17,007 bases of DNA from a bacterium (GCA_024278555.1 JAJRSX010000073.1:1-17007), one strand, 5' to 3'. Positions 7,314-14,032 are shown, counted from the first letter of the stretch. The notes: generated from the letters alone by a model not told the origin. Translations and numbers: made by a program.

Positions 7314-7356
7314 AGGGTATCGCAACCACGTACGTACGTCAACGATACTACGTACG
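7314..7356 (-). promoter_or_regulatory. Probable vapBC promoter with CGTACG operator repeats
   Basis: On the minus strand TTGACG (complement of 7337-7342) and TACCCT (complement of 7314-7319) are separated by 17 bp: a good -35 and a weak -10. The overlapping DNA holds self-complementary repeats ACGTACGTACGT (7328-7339) and TACGTACG (7349-7356), positioned as an operator for antitoxin autorepression would be. Confidence 0.45.
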
Positions 7357-7437
7357 CCCCTAATCGTCGGGTGGGAATCTCGCGCAGAGAGGATCAGCGG
7401 AAATAGCCCCGAGCGTTCCGTCGTCCTTCACACCGCT

Positions 7438-7524
7438 GGAACACGAAACCACGAAAGGAGGAAAGCACGAAAAACAACCGATTGAATTCTTTCGTGTTTT
7501 GAACTTTTCGTGCTTTCGTGTTCC
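7438..7524. repeat. Mirror-symmetric CACGAAA array (87-bp interrupted palindrome)
   Basis: Three direct CACGAAA units (starting 7442, 7450, 7466) face three inverted units (7490, 7506, 7514). All three pairs are symmetric about position 7481, with spacings of 8 and 16 bp in each arm. The outermost arms extend to GGAACACGAAA, and AAAGCACGAAAA (7462-7473) also has a perfect 12-nt inverse at 7505-7516. The stretch is AT-richer than its surroundings. The rest of the 588-bp gene-free gap (7271-7858) holds no credible gene. Confidence 0.8.
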
Positions 7525-7858
7525 CACCCCCTCGAGGTCTCGGGAACATCGACTTTCTCGCCAGCCATGATTTCCGCTGCTCCTCGGAGGGAGGGAGATA
7601 TGGAGGGCGTGGCGCCGTCCTCGCTACCCCGGACGCCCATTCCGGCCCGGAGGGCAGGGCCGCACGCGAAGCCGCGAAGCTCTCTCCCGACCACCGCGGG
7701 CGCGGGTGACCTCACCGGTCCACTCGGCGTCCGGCCGGAGGCGCGTACGCCGCAGCAGGCGCTCCGAAGGCCCGCTTCACCCCTCGTCACCTCAGCCCTC
7801 CGAGGCCCACGGTTCCCCCCTTCGGAGCGGCTGCGCTACCAGCCGGAACGGACACGCA

Positions 7859-7934
7859 TGGTGGGCGAAACAGGGCTCGAACCTGTGACCCCCGGCTTGT
7901 AAGGCCGGTGCTCTCCCAGCTGAGCTATTCGCCC
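7859..7934 (-). tRNA. tRNA-Val (TAC)
   Basis: A 76-nt tRNA with acceptor GGGCGAA paired to TTCGCCC, discriminator A and encoded CCA. The anticodon stem CCGGC/GCCGG encloses CTTACAA, giving TAC. The D-arm has AGCTCAGCTGGGAGAGC and the T-arm GGTTCGAGCCC. It is third in the Lys-Glu-Val run and 29 bp from tRNA-Glu. Confidence 0.97.
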
Positions 7935-7963
7935 GGTGCGCAAATAAAGCCAGCGAAAAAATA

Positions 7964-8041
7964 TGGCGTCCCCAAGGGGATTTGAACCCCTGTCGCCGCC
8001 GTGAAAGGGCGGTGTCCTAGGCCTGACTAGACGATGGGGAC
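7964..8041 (-). tRNA. tRNA-Glu (TTC)
   Basis: A 78-nt tRNA with acceptor GTCCCCA paired to TGGGGAC, discriminator G and encoded CCA. The anticodon loop CTTTCAC lies in stem CCGCC/GGCGG. The D-loop is about two bases longer than in the E. coli tRNA. It lies between tRNA-Lys (46 bp upstream) and tRNA-Val. Confidence 0.97.
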
Positions 8042-8087
8042 AGGGTTCCTCTTCAGTTGGCTTCCTCGGGTCTATCCCCCGGCGGTG

Positions 8088-8163
8088 TGGTGAGCCGTGA
8101 AGGGATCGAACCTTCGACCCGCTGCTTAAAAGGCAGCTGCTCTACCGACTGAGCTAACGGCTC
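8088..8163 (-). tRNA. tRNA-Lys (TTT)
   Basis: A 76-nt tRNA with acceptor GAGCCGT paired to ACGGCTC, discriminator A and encoded CCA. The anticodon stem GCTGC/GCAGC holds CTTTTAA. It begins 49 bp after the purA stop on the same strand, so purA and the tRNAs may share a transcript. Confidence 0.97.
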
Positions 8164-8212
8164 CCTCCAGGCGATGAGATGCCGACGAGTCGCGGGTTAT
8201 AGGCAAGGGACC

Positions 8213-9505
8213 CTAGAAAGGCAAGTCGTTGATGATGGTCGACTCGCGCTCCGGGCCGGTGGCGACCAGGCCGATCGGTACCCCGACCAGCCGCTCGATC
8301 TCCTTCAGGTAGGCACGCGCCTGCTTCGGCAGCTTGGCCAGATCGGTGATCCCGTGGGTGGTGGTCTCCCACCCCGCCATCTCCTTGTAGACCGGCTCGC
8401 AGGCGGCGAAGAGCTTCCCCTGGGTGGGGAAGGTGGCGAGCTCCTCGCCATCGACCCGGTAGCCGGTGCAGATACGCAGGGTCGGCAGCTCGTCGAGGAC
8501 GTCGAGCTTGGTGATCGCCAGGGTGGTGAGGCCGTTGAGCTGCGCCGAGCGACGCACGAGGACCGCGTCGAACCAGCCACAGCGGCGGGTGCGGCCGGTG
8601 GTGGCGCCGAACTCGCCGCCGGTGGTCTGCAGGCGGACGCCGATCTCGTCGTTGAGCTCCGTGGGGAAGGGGCCCTCGCCCACCCGGGTGGTGTACGCCT
8701 TGACGATCCCCACCACCCCGTCGATCTGGGTCGGGCCGATGCCCAGGCCGGTGCACGCCCCGCCGGCGGTGCAGTTCGACGAGGTGACGAAAGGATAGGT
8801 GCCGTGGTCAATGTCCAGGTGGGTCCCCTGGGCGCCTTCGATGAGGAGGTTGCGGCCCGCGGCCATCGTCTCCTGCACCACCGTCACCGTGTCGGTGATG
8901 TGGTCCGCGAGCCGCTGGCCGTAGCCGAGGTAGACCTTGCACACCTCCTCCACCACCAGGGGCGGGGTGGCGTACCGCTGCACCATGATCGGGTTCACCT
9001 CGTCGAGGACCCGCTTCACCTTCTCCTTCAAGAGGGCCGGGTCGAGGAGATCCCCCATGCGGATCCCGCTACGGTCCATCTTCGCGGTGTAGGTGGGGCC
9101 GATGCCACGGCCGGTGGTGCCGATCTTGGTGGTACCGCTCTGCGCCTGCGCCTCGCGCCCCTGATCGATGACCACGTGCCACGGCATGATCACGTGCGCC
9201 GCGTTGCTGATGGAGAGCCGGCCGGCGAGGCGGATGCCGCGCTCCTCCAGGCCGTCGATCTCCTCGATCAGGTCGCTTGGCGAGATCACCACCCCGTTGC
9301 CGATCACCATCTGCTTGTCCTCGGCGAAGACCCCCGAGGGGACAAGGTGGAGGATGAATTGCCCCTTGTCGTTGATCACCGTGTGGCCGGCGTTGTGGCC
9401 GCCTTGAAAGCGCGCCACCACGTCGGCGTGCTCGGTGAGGAGATCGACGATCTTCCCCTTGCCCTCATCACCCCACTGACTTCCGACGACGACGACAGTC
9501 GACAT
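8213..9505 (-). CDS. purA: Adenylosuccinate synthetase
   Basis: The protein is 430 aa, the family length. It joins IMP and aspartate using GTP, the first committed step to AMP. Signatures are GSQWGDEGKGK at residues 8-18 (P-loop and catalytic Asp), GHNAGHT at about 36-42 (catalytic His), GTTGRGIGP in the middle and the TTGEFGATTGRTRRCGWFD-type region near 300. Start ATG 9505 has GAGGAG 6 nt upstream on the minus strand. It is divergent from proC, and tRNA-Lys, -Glu and -Val follow downstream on the same strand. A long open frame on the opposite strand is only its shadow. Confidence 0.97.
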   Translation of the reverse strand: MSTVVVVGSQWGDEGKGKIVDLLTEHADVVARFQGGHNAGHTVINDKGQFILHLVPSGVFAEDKQMVIGNGVVISPSDLIEEIDGLEERGIRLAGRLSISNAAHVIMPWHVVIDQGREAQAQSGTTKIGTTGRGIGPTYTAKMDRSGIRMGDLLDPALLKEKVKRVLDEVNPIMVQRYATPPLVVEEVCKVYLGYGQRLADHITDTVTVVQETMAAGRNLLIEGAQGTHLDIDHGTYPFVTSSNCTAGGACTGLGIGPTQIDGVVGIVKAYTTRVGEGPFPTELNDEIGVRLQTTGGEFGATTGRTRRCGWFDAVLVRRSAQLNGLTTLAITKLDVLDELPTLRICTGYRVDGEELATFPTQGKLFAACEPVYKEMAGWETTTHGITDLAKLPKQARAYLKEIERLVGVPIGLVATGPERESTIINDLPF

Positions 9506-9590
9506 GACACACTCCTCGTAGGCCGATCCCTACCTTCAATTTGCCGCTTGCCGCTCCACACAGGGCCTGGGCACGGGCGGCCGTTGCATT

Positions 9591-9606
9591 CCCCACGTGG
9601 GTGGGG
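9591..9606. promoter_or_regulatory. Hairpin in the purA/proC divergent region
   Basis: CCCCAC-GTGG-GTGGGG forms a 6-bp stem in the 189-bp region between the two starts. A direct repeat TTGCCGC-TTGCCGC lies at 9541-9554. Neither resembles a known operator I can name, and promoter boxes are not convincing. Confidence 0.25.
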
Positions 9607-9694
9607 CACGGTACGCAAGTCTAAGAAAATGCACGGTCTCACACGCCCTTCGAGGGTGTCAAGAAAGCCACCAACTCCCGGCTACGGAGCGCAC

Positions 9695-10486
9695 ATGAAG
9701 ATCGGCGTCATCGGCGTGGGCAATATGGGGGAGGCGCTGGTACGGGGGATCCACGGCGCCGGCGGCCACACCCTCCTCCTCCACGACCTGCGCGCCGACC
9801 ACCTGCGGGCGGTGGCGAGCCGCTACAACGCCCACCCGTGCGCCGCCGCCACCGAGGTGGTAAGCGAGGCCGAGGTGGTCCTCCTGGCGATGAAGCCGCA
9901 GCAGATGGGCGCGGCAATGGCCTCGATGGCCGCTGCCGGCCGCCCGGAGACCCTGTGGGTGAGCGTCGCCGCCGGCATCACCCTCGCCACCCTCGCTGCC
10001 TCCCTGGGCAGCGACCGGGTGGTCCGGGTGATGCCCAACACCCCGGCGCTGATCGGCGAGGGCATGGTCTGCTTTGCCTGCGCCCCCGACCTCCCCGAGG
10101 GAGAGCGGCGAACGGTCGCCGCCCTCCTCGCCCCCCTGGGCAGGGTCGAAGCGGTCGACGAGGCGCAGATGGACGCGGTCACCGGCCTCTCCGGCTCCGG
10201 CCCCGCCTACGGGCTCCTGATCATCGAGGCCCTCGCCGAGGCAGGCGTCGCCGAGGGGCTCGCCGCCCCCCTCGCCCTGGAGCTCGCCGCCCAGACCCTG
10301 CGCGGCACCGCCACCCTCGCCCTGGAGTCCGACGACCACCCGGCCCTCCTGCGCCAACGGGTCACCTCACCCGGCGGTACCACCGCCCGCGGCCTCGCCG
10401 CCCTGGAGGAGGGCGGCGTGCGCGCCGCCCTGGCCGCCGCGGTCCGGGCCGCCACCGCCCGCTCCCGGGAGCTGGGGGAGAGGTAG
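9695..10486 (+). CDS. proC: Pyrroline-5-carboxylate reductase
   Basis: The protein is 263 aa from ATG 9695, with GGAG 5 nt upstream. The frame stays open far upstream, but only because it runs antisense to purA. The N-terminal Rossmann motif is GVGNMG (7-12), followed by AMKPQ, VVRVMPNTPA, GLSGSGPAY and SPGGTTA, the P5CR signature set. It makes proline from pyrroline-5-carboxylate with NAD(P)H. The order proC-yggT is a common neighbourhood in proteobacteria. It is followed after 161 bp by yggT. Confidence 0.96.
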   Translation: MKIGVIGVGNMGEALVRGIHGAGGHTLLLHDLRADHLRAVASRYNAHPCAAATEVVSEAEVVLLAMKPQQMGAAMASMAAAGRPETLWVSVAAGITLATLAASLGSDRVVRVMPNTPALIGEGMVCFACAPDLPEGERRTVAALLAPLGRVEAVDEAQMDAVTGLSGSGPAYGLLIIEALAEAGVAEGLAAPLALELAAQTLRGTATLALESDDHPALLRQRVTSPGGTTARGLAALEEGGVRAALAAAVRAATARSRELGER

Positions 10487-10496
10487 GAGCTAGGGA

Positions 10497-10647
10497 TGGA
10501 CAGCCCGTCGGGCTGAATGGACCCTTCAATGAACGCTCCCCACGAAACAGACCGCTGGCCGCACAGCGGCCAACCGCCCCCCCATCCCCCATCCCGCGAG
10601 CGAAGCGAGCCCATCCCCCACCCCTGCGAGCAAAGCGCGCCCCCCCC
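10497..10647 (+). repeat. Modular hairpin leader upstream of yggT
   Basis: The modules in order are CAGCCC-GTC-GGGCTG (10501-10515), a linker with CACGAAACAG, TGGCCGC-ACA-GCGGCCA (10556-10572), then GCGAGCGAAGCGAGC (10596-10610) and a second core module GCAAAGCG (10630-10637). The second core is followed by a C-run into ATG 10648. The first hairpin differs from its relatives at 846 and 11337 by a compensating pair (CGGCCC/GGGCCG against CAGCCC/GGGCTG). No Shine-Dalgarno is visible. Confidence 0.75.
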
Positions 10648-10950
10648 ATGTTCATCATCGGCAACCTGCTCACCGCCGTCGCCACCCTGCTCCATTTGGT
10701 GATCTTCTTCCTCTACCTGGTCCTCATCTTCCAGGCGGTGATCTCCTGGGTGAACCCGGACCCGTACAACCCGATCGTCCGCACCCTGAACGCGGTCACC
10801 GGGCCGATCCTCGGCCGCATCCGCGCCCGCCTGCCGTGGCTCGCCTCCGGCGGCATCGACTTCTCCCCCCTCGTGGTCCTCCTCGGCCTCCTCTTTGTCG
10901 ACCAATTCCTGGTGGCGACCCTGCGGGAGCTGGGCCAGCGGCTCCATTGA
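10648..10950 (+). CDS. yggT: YggT family membrane protein
   Basis: A small integral membrane protein of 100 aa with one YGGT unit: a hydrophobic helix at about 8-34 ending in ISWVNPDPYNPIVRTLNAVT, and a second helix at about 68-92. E. coli YggT has two such units, while single-unit forms are common elsewhere. The conserved loop WVNPDPYNP followed by TGPILGRIR is diagnostic. The function is not firmly known. Links to osmotic tolerance and, in some bacteria, to division-site proteins have been proposed. It lies between proC and yggU, as in many proteobacteria. Confidence 0.9.
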   Translation: MFIIGNLLTAVATLLHLVIFFLYLVLIFQAVISWVNPDPYNPIVRTLNAVTGPILGRIRARLPWLASGGIDFSPLVVLLGLLFVDQFLVATLRELGQRLH

Positions 10951-11255
10951 GTGCCCCGTTGCCGTGTCGTGACGGGCGCGGCGGCGCCCACCTGGCCCTC
11001 CACGTCCAGCCGCGGGCAAGCCGCTCGCGGATCACCGGCCTCCACGGTGGGGCGATCAAGGTGCAGCTCACCGCCCCGCCGGTCGAGGGGAAGGCGAACA
11101 AGGCGCTCATCGCCTTGCTCGCCAAGCTCCTCCGCCTCCCCAAGGGGTCGATCACCGTGGCCCGCGGCGACACCGGCCGTGATAAAGTACTCCGCTTTGA
11201 AGGGGTCACCTGCGCCGACCTGGCCGAGCGCCTCGGGGAGTATCTGGGGGGCTGA
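10947..11255 (+). CDS. yggU: YggU / DUF167 family protein
   Basis: The protein is about 102 aa. The diagnostic DUF167 stretch LALHVQPRASRSRITGLHG is followed by IKVQLTAPPVEGKANKALI and a C-terminal alpha/beta segment. There is no ATG in a sensible place. TTG 10947, overlapping the yggT stop (TTGA), gives an N-terminus SAPLPCRDG that matches the family start well. TTG 10959 is the alternative. The nearby GTG codons are out of frame. Function is unknown. Overlap with yggT implies translational coupling. Confidence 0.85.
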   Translation: MSAPLPCRDGRGGAHLALHVQPRASRSRITGLHGGAIKVQLTAPPVEGKANKALIALLAKLLRLPKGSITVARGDTGRDKVLRFEGVTCADLAERLGEYLGG

Positions 11256-11333
11256 GGCGGCACAAGGGGGTGGGGGTGTCGAATGGAACAGAGCGGGCGA
11301 AGGGGCTAGGAATTAGGGCGTACAGGTTAGGGA

Positions 11334-11603
11334 GGACGGCCCTGTGGGCCGGATGAAATGCCAATGGTAGCCGTCACGAAACACGACTTCCGGCCGCGTG
11401 GTAGGAGGGGATTGTACCCCCGACCCCGGCCCTCCGGGCCGGCCGGGGCCTGCGGCCCCGGATCGCGGGTGCAACCCGCTCCTACCCACTCTACGCGCAC
11501 CGTGCCCTCCTCCCGGCGCGCGTAGCGCGCCACCCTCTGGCCGCGCAGCGGCCAGCCAACCTCAACCCCTAATCCCCATCCCCCGGCGAGCAGAGCGAGC
11601 CCC
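11334..11603 (+). repeat. Largest modular leader, upstream of thiS
   Basis: The 348-bp yggU-thiS gap has no gene. It holds CGGCCC-TGT-GGGCCG (11337-11351) and a palindromic composite (11401-11485) whose ends GTAGGAG and CTCCTAC are complementary and which contains four small hairpins. It also holds GGCGCGC-GTA-GCGCGCC (11515-11531), TGGCCGC-GCA-GCGGCCA (11538-11554) and the core GCAGAGCG (11590-11597), 6 nt before the thiS ATG. Positions 11424-11496 are the near-identical copy of 2-74. No TPP riboswitch is seen. The first about 75 bp after yggU show nothing notable. Confidence 0.8.
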
Positions 11604-11804
11604 ATGCACATCACCCTCAACGGCGAGCCCTACCCGGTGAACCCCGGGACCACCGTGGGCGACCTCCTCGCCCTCCTGGCCCTCGACCCGGAGCGGGTGG
11701 TGGTCGAGCACAACCGCGCCATCCTCGACCGCACCACCGCCCCGGCGCAGCCCCTGGCCGACGGTGACGAGGTGGAGATCGTCACCATGGTGGGGGGCGG
11801 ATGA
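11604..11804 (+). CDS. thiS: Sulfur carrier protein ThiS
   Basis: A 66-aa ubiquitin-fold protein, the standard ThiS size. The N-terminus MHITLNGEPYPV and the middle VVVEHNRAILDR are typical. The C-terminus DEVEIVTMVGGG carries the required terminal Gly-Gly, which is adenylated and thiocarboxylated to deliver sulfur for thiazole synthesis. Its partner thiG lies 192 bp downstream across another hairpin leader. In many genomes the two genes are adjacent or nearly so. The start is preceded by a repeat core and C-run rather than a Shine-Dalgarno. Confidence 0.94.
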   Translation: MHITLNGEPYPVNPGTTVGDLLALLALDPERVVVEHNRAILDRTTAPAQPLADGDEVEIVTMVGGG

Positions 11805-11821
11805 GCCGGTTTCCCGAGGTT

Positions 11822-11996
11822 GCCTCCGGCTAAAAGCCGGCTCCCGTAGGCGATCCCGGCCCGCAGGGCCGGCCGCGCCCGCGGCGCGGTTCGCGAGCAG
11901 GAGCTCGCTCCTACCACACCCCCAACAACCGAAGTCCTCCCCGGCCGCAAGCCGGCACCACCCCCCTCACCCCCCCGCGAGCCAAGCGAGCCCCCC
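11822..11996 (+). repeat. Modular hairpin leader upstream of thiG
   Basis: Hairpins in order: CCGGCT-AAA-AGCCGG (11826-11840), CCGGCCC-GCA-GGGCCGG (11856-11872), CCGCGCC-CGC-GGCGCGG (11873-11889) and GCGAGC-AGGA-GCTCGC (11893-11908), then CTCCTACC. This follows the plan of the 2-74 and 11424-11496 copies, but the arms have changed on both sides so that pairing is kept. After a C-rich spacer the core GCCAAGCG (11981-11988) sits 8 nt before the ATG at 11997. Confidence 0.75.
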
Positions 11997-12776
11997 ATGA
12001 CCGACGACACCCCCCTGCAGATCGGCGACCACACCTTCCACTCCCGCCTCATCATCGGCTCCGGCAAGTACAAGGACTTTGCCGAGACCCGGGCGGCGCT
12101 GGACGCCTCGGGCGCCGAGATGATCACCGTGGCGGTGCGGCGGGTGAACATCACCGACCCGGCCAAGGAGAACCTCCTCGACGCCCTCGACCTCGAGCGC
12201 ACCACCATCCTCCCCAACACCGCCGGCTGCACCACCGCCGACGAGTGCGTCCGCACCGCCCGCCTGGCCCGCGCCGCCGGCATCACCGACCTGGTGAAGG
12301 TGGAGGTGATCGGCGACCCCAAGACCCTCTACCCGGACACCGCCGCCACCCTGGAGGCGACCGAGATCCTCGCCAAGGAGGGGTTCACCTGCCTGCCCTA
12401 CACCACCGACGACCCGGTGGTGGCGCAGCGGCTGGTCGATGCGGGCGCCGCCGCCATCATGCCCCTGGCCGCCCCGATCGGCTCGGGGCTCGGCGTCTGC
12501 AACCCCTACACCCTGCGCATCCTCCTGGAGATCCTCACCGTGCCGGTGATCGTCGACGCCGGCGTGGGCACCGCCTCCGACGCCACCGTGGTCATGGAGA
12601 TGGGAGCCGACGGGGTCCTGATGAACACCGCCATCGCCGGTGCCGAGGACCCCATCGCCATGGCCCGCGCCATGAAGCTCGGCGTCGAGGCGGGCCGCCT
12701 CGCCTACCGCGCCGGCCGCATCCCGAAGAAGCTCTACGCCACCGCCTCCTCGCCCCTGGAGGGGGTGGTGCGGTAG
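11997..12776 (+). CDS. thiG: Thiazole synthase ThiG
   Basis: A TIM-barrel protein of 259 aa, the family length. The N-terminus has the characteristic [10 protein letters not shown]. The mid-segment has VAVRRVNI and LPNTAGC. The Schiff-base Lys is in LVKVEVIGD (Lys101). The phosphate-binding end has [11 protein letters not shown] and [11 protein letters not shown]. It condenses deoxyxylulose-5-phosphate, dehydroglycine and ThiS-thiocarboxylate into the thiazole moiety. The gene supplying dehydroglycine (thiO or thiH) is not in the window. Confidence 0.97.
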   Translation: MTDDTPLQIGDHTFHSRLIIGSGKYKDFAETRAALDASGAEMITVAVRRVNITDPAKENLLDALDLERTTILPNTAGCTTADECVRTARLARAAGITDLVKVEVIGDPKTLYPDTAATLEATEILAKEGFTCLPYTTDDPVVAQRLVDAGAAAIMPLAAPIGSGLGVCNPYTLRILLEILTVPVIVDAGVGTASDATVVMEMGADGVLMNTAIAGAEDPIAMARAMKLGVEAGRLAYRAGRIPKKLYATASSPLEGVVR

Positions 12777-12857
12777 GGACGCGGGTGACACGCCCCCCCC
12801 CAGGCCACCGAGTCACCACGGGGAGATCGTCGGCGGTGGTGGGGCGAATGGCTCGCC

Positions 12858-12894
12858 TTGACCTCCCATCGCATTGGTTCTACATTTTTGTAGA
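12858..12894 (+). promoter_or_regulatory. Promoter and palindromic operator of the RHH/GNAT operon
   Basis: TTGACC (12858-12863) and TACATT (12881-12886) are 17 bp apart, a good sigma-70-type promoter. Overlapping the -10 box is the 16-bp palindrome TCTACATTTTTGTAGA (12879-12894), well placed for repression by the RHH antitoxin. The stretch is markedly AT-rich compared with its surroundings. The 81 bp before it (12777-12857) show nothing else. Confidence 0.65.
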
Positions 12895-12912
12895 TTAATT
12901 TGGAGTTGAAAA

Positions 12913-13200
12913 ATGGCTACGCCTCCAACACAGATCTCGGCGTACATCTCGGCGGAAACCAAGGCGCTCGTGGAACGGTACACACGCGCGCACGGCATCA
13001 AGAAGGGGTTCCTCATTGAGACCGCCCTTCTTCACCACCTGGAGGCGCTCCAGGAGATCCCCGCAGACGTCATCATCCCGCCGCGACTGGTGGTGAGCCG
13101 CGCCAGCGGCGAGGCGCTTGTCGATCGCCTCGCCACCCCGCCCGAGCCCACGCCCGCGATGAAGGAGCTCTTCACCGAGGCCGACGATGACGACGGTTGA
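12913..13200 (+). CDS. Ribbon-helix-helix antitoxin of a GNAT toxin pair
   Basis: The protein is 95 aa with GGAG 7 nt before ATG 12913. The N-terminal half (TQISAYISAETKALVERYT, then IKKGFLIETALLHHLEAL) reads as a ribbon-helix-helix DNA-binding domain: a beta strand followed by two helices. The C-terminal half is Pro-rich, then acidic (PTPAMKELFTEADDDDG), as expected for an unstructured toxin-binding tail. It overlaps the GNAT gene by 14 nt. It probably represses its own operon through the palindrome over the -10 box. The subfamily is not certain. Confidence 0.82.
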   Translation: MATPPTQISAYISAETKALVERYTRAHGIKKGFLIETALLHHLEALQEIPADVIIPPRLVVSRASGEALVDRLATPPEPTPAMKELFTEADDDDG

Positions 13201-13711
13201 GGTACGGCGGCTACTGCCCGATGACAACCGATCGACCTTCCGCTCCGGCAACCCAGACCTCGACCGCTTTTTTCACCGATATGCAGGACAAAACCAGTTT
13301 CGCCACTACGTGGGCATCACCTACGTCGCCATTGAGGGAGCAGCGATTCTAGGTTACGTGACGGTGGCCGCCTCCCACATCGAGATCGAGGAGCTCCCCC
13401 CATCCCACCGCCGGCGCCTCCCTCGCTACCCCCTGCCCATCCTCCGGGTGGCACGTCTCGCCGTGGCCGAGTCCGTCCAGGGTAGCGGTGTGGGACGCAC
13501 ACTCCTGCGGGCCGCGTGCATCCTCGCTCGTGAGCAGGCGAACCGCACCGGCTGTATCGGCGTGGTCGTCGACGCCAAACCCGATGCGGTCCAATTTTAC
13601 CGCCGGTACGGCTTCGAGCCCCTCGAGATCGTCGAAGGGGGCCTCGGGGACCGCCCACAACCGCGGCCCCTCTTCCTCCCGGTGGAGGCCATCCCTGGGG
13701 CGACAAGCTAA
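13187..13711 (+). CDS. GNAT acetyltransferase toxin (TacT/AtaT-like)
   Basis: The protein is 174 aa. FRSGNPDLDRFFHRYAGQNQ near the N-terminus and the GYVTVAASHIEIEELP and RYPLPILRVARLAVAESVQGSGVGRTLL segments match toxin-type GNAT proteins. The acetyl-CoA loop is QGSGVGRTL, and FYRRYGFEPL holds the Tyr near the active site. Such toxins acetylate the amino group of charged tRNAs and stop translation. GAGG lies 6 nt before the ATG, inside the antitoxin gene. The stop overlaps the stop of the convergent 64-aa gene by 4 nt (13708-13711). Confidence 0.87.
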   Translation: MTTVEVRRLLPDDNRSTFRSGNPDLDRFFHRYAGQNQFRHYVGITYVAIEGAAILGYVTVAASHIEIEELPPSHRRRLPRYPLPILRVARLAVAESVQGSGVGRTLLRAACILAREQANRTGCIGVVVDAKPDAVQFYRRYGFEPLEIVEGGLGDRPQPRPLFLPVEAIPGATS

Positions 13712-13902
13712 TCCGCCTCCTCCCGGCGCGGCGCGCCGATCGCCCGCCCCTGGAGACGACGCATCTCCGCCATCGTCTCCTCCAGCCAGCGCAGCCGCTC
13801 GGCCGGCGTCATCGCCAGACCACGCCGCGCCTGGCGGGCCGCGTGGCCCGACCAGCCACGGTCAAAGCCGGAATCCTCAGCGGTCTGCCGCTCGTCATCC
13901 AT
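13708..13902 (-). CDS. Small protein with TPAERLRWLEE motif, probably an orphan
   Basis: The product is 64 aa. The segment GFDRGWSGHAARQARRGLAM followed by TPAERLRWLEETMAEMRR resembles small proteins I know mainly as the first gene of pairs with AbiEii-type nucleotidyltransferases. No such partner is here: the gene converges on the GNAT toxin and its upstream side is occupied by thiE on the other strand. It may be a leftover of a toxin-antitoxin-like pair or act alone. Start ATG 13902 has GGAAGAGG immediately before it, so initiation spacing is short. Confidence 0.6.
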   Translation of the reverse strand: MDDERQTAEDSGFDRGWSGHAARQARRGLAMTPAERLRWLEETMAEMRRLQGRAIGAPRREEAD

Positions 13903-13987
13903 CCTCTTCCGCCTCGGCCCTCTCCCCCTCGCATTGCTTCGCCACGGCATCGAGCGCCGCCACACCCTCTTCGACTTCCCCGACCAT
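13895..13987 (-). CDS. Possible 30-codon acidic ORF overlapping the 64-aa gene
   Basis: ATG 13987 opens a 30-codon frame (MVGEVEEGVAALDAVAKQCE, then an acidic end). It stops 8 bp inside the 64-aa gene, an arrangement seen in coupled pairs. Codon third positions are GC-rich, as in the neighbours. It could be a leader peptide, the tail of a lost gene, or chance. I found no family match from memory. Confidence 0.25.
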   Translation of the reverse strand: MVGEVEEGVAALDAVAKQCEGERAEAEEDG

Positions 13988-14032
13988 CGCGCCATCATAA
14001 CCCGGTCACCACTCCCACCGACCACACCTCCC

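Noticed and set aside
7560-7858. Open frames on both strands between the CACGAAA array and tRNA-Val
   Set aside because: Frames overlap each other, have no Shine-Dalgarno, biased Arg/Pro/Ser composition and no domain. One runs into the tRNA.
8174-10486. A continuous 770-codon + strand frame ending in the proC stop
   Set aside because: The first 507 codons are antisense to purA and read as low-complexity Arg/Gly/Ala. proC has its own ATG at 9695 with GGAG upstream and starts with the Rossmann motif.
11256-11603. TPP riboswitch upstream of thiS
   Set aside because: No CUGAGA element or the conserved downstream thi-box strings could be found. The gap is filled by the repeat modules instead. 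The thiG and thiD leaders were also checked without a match.
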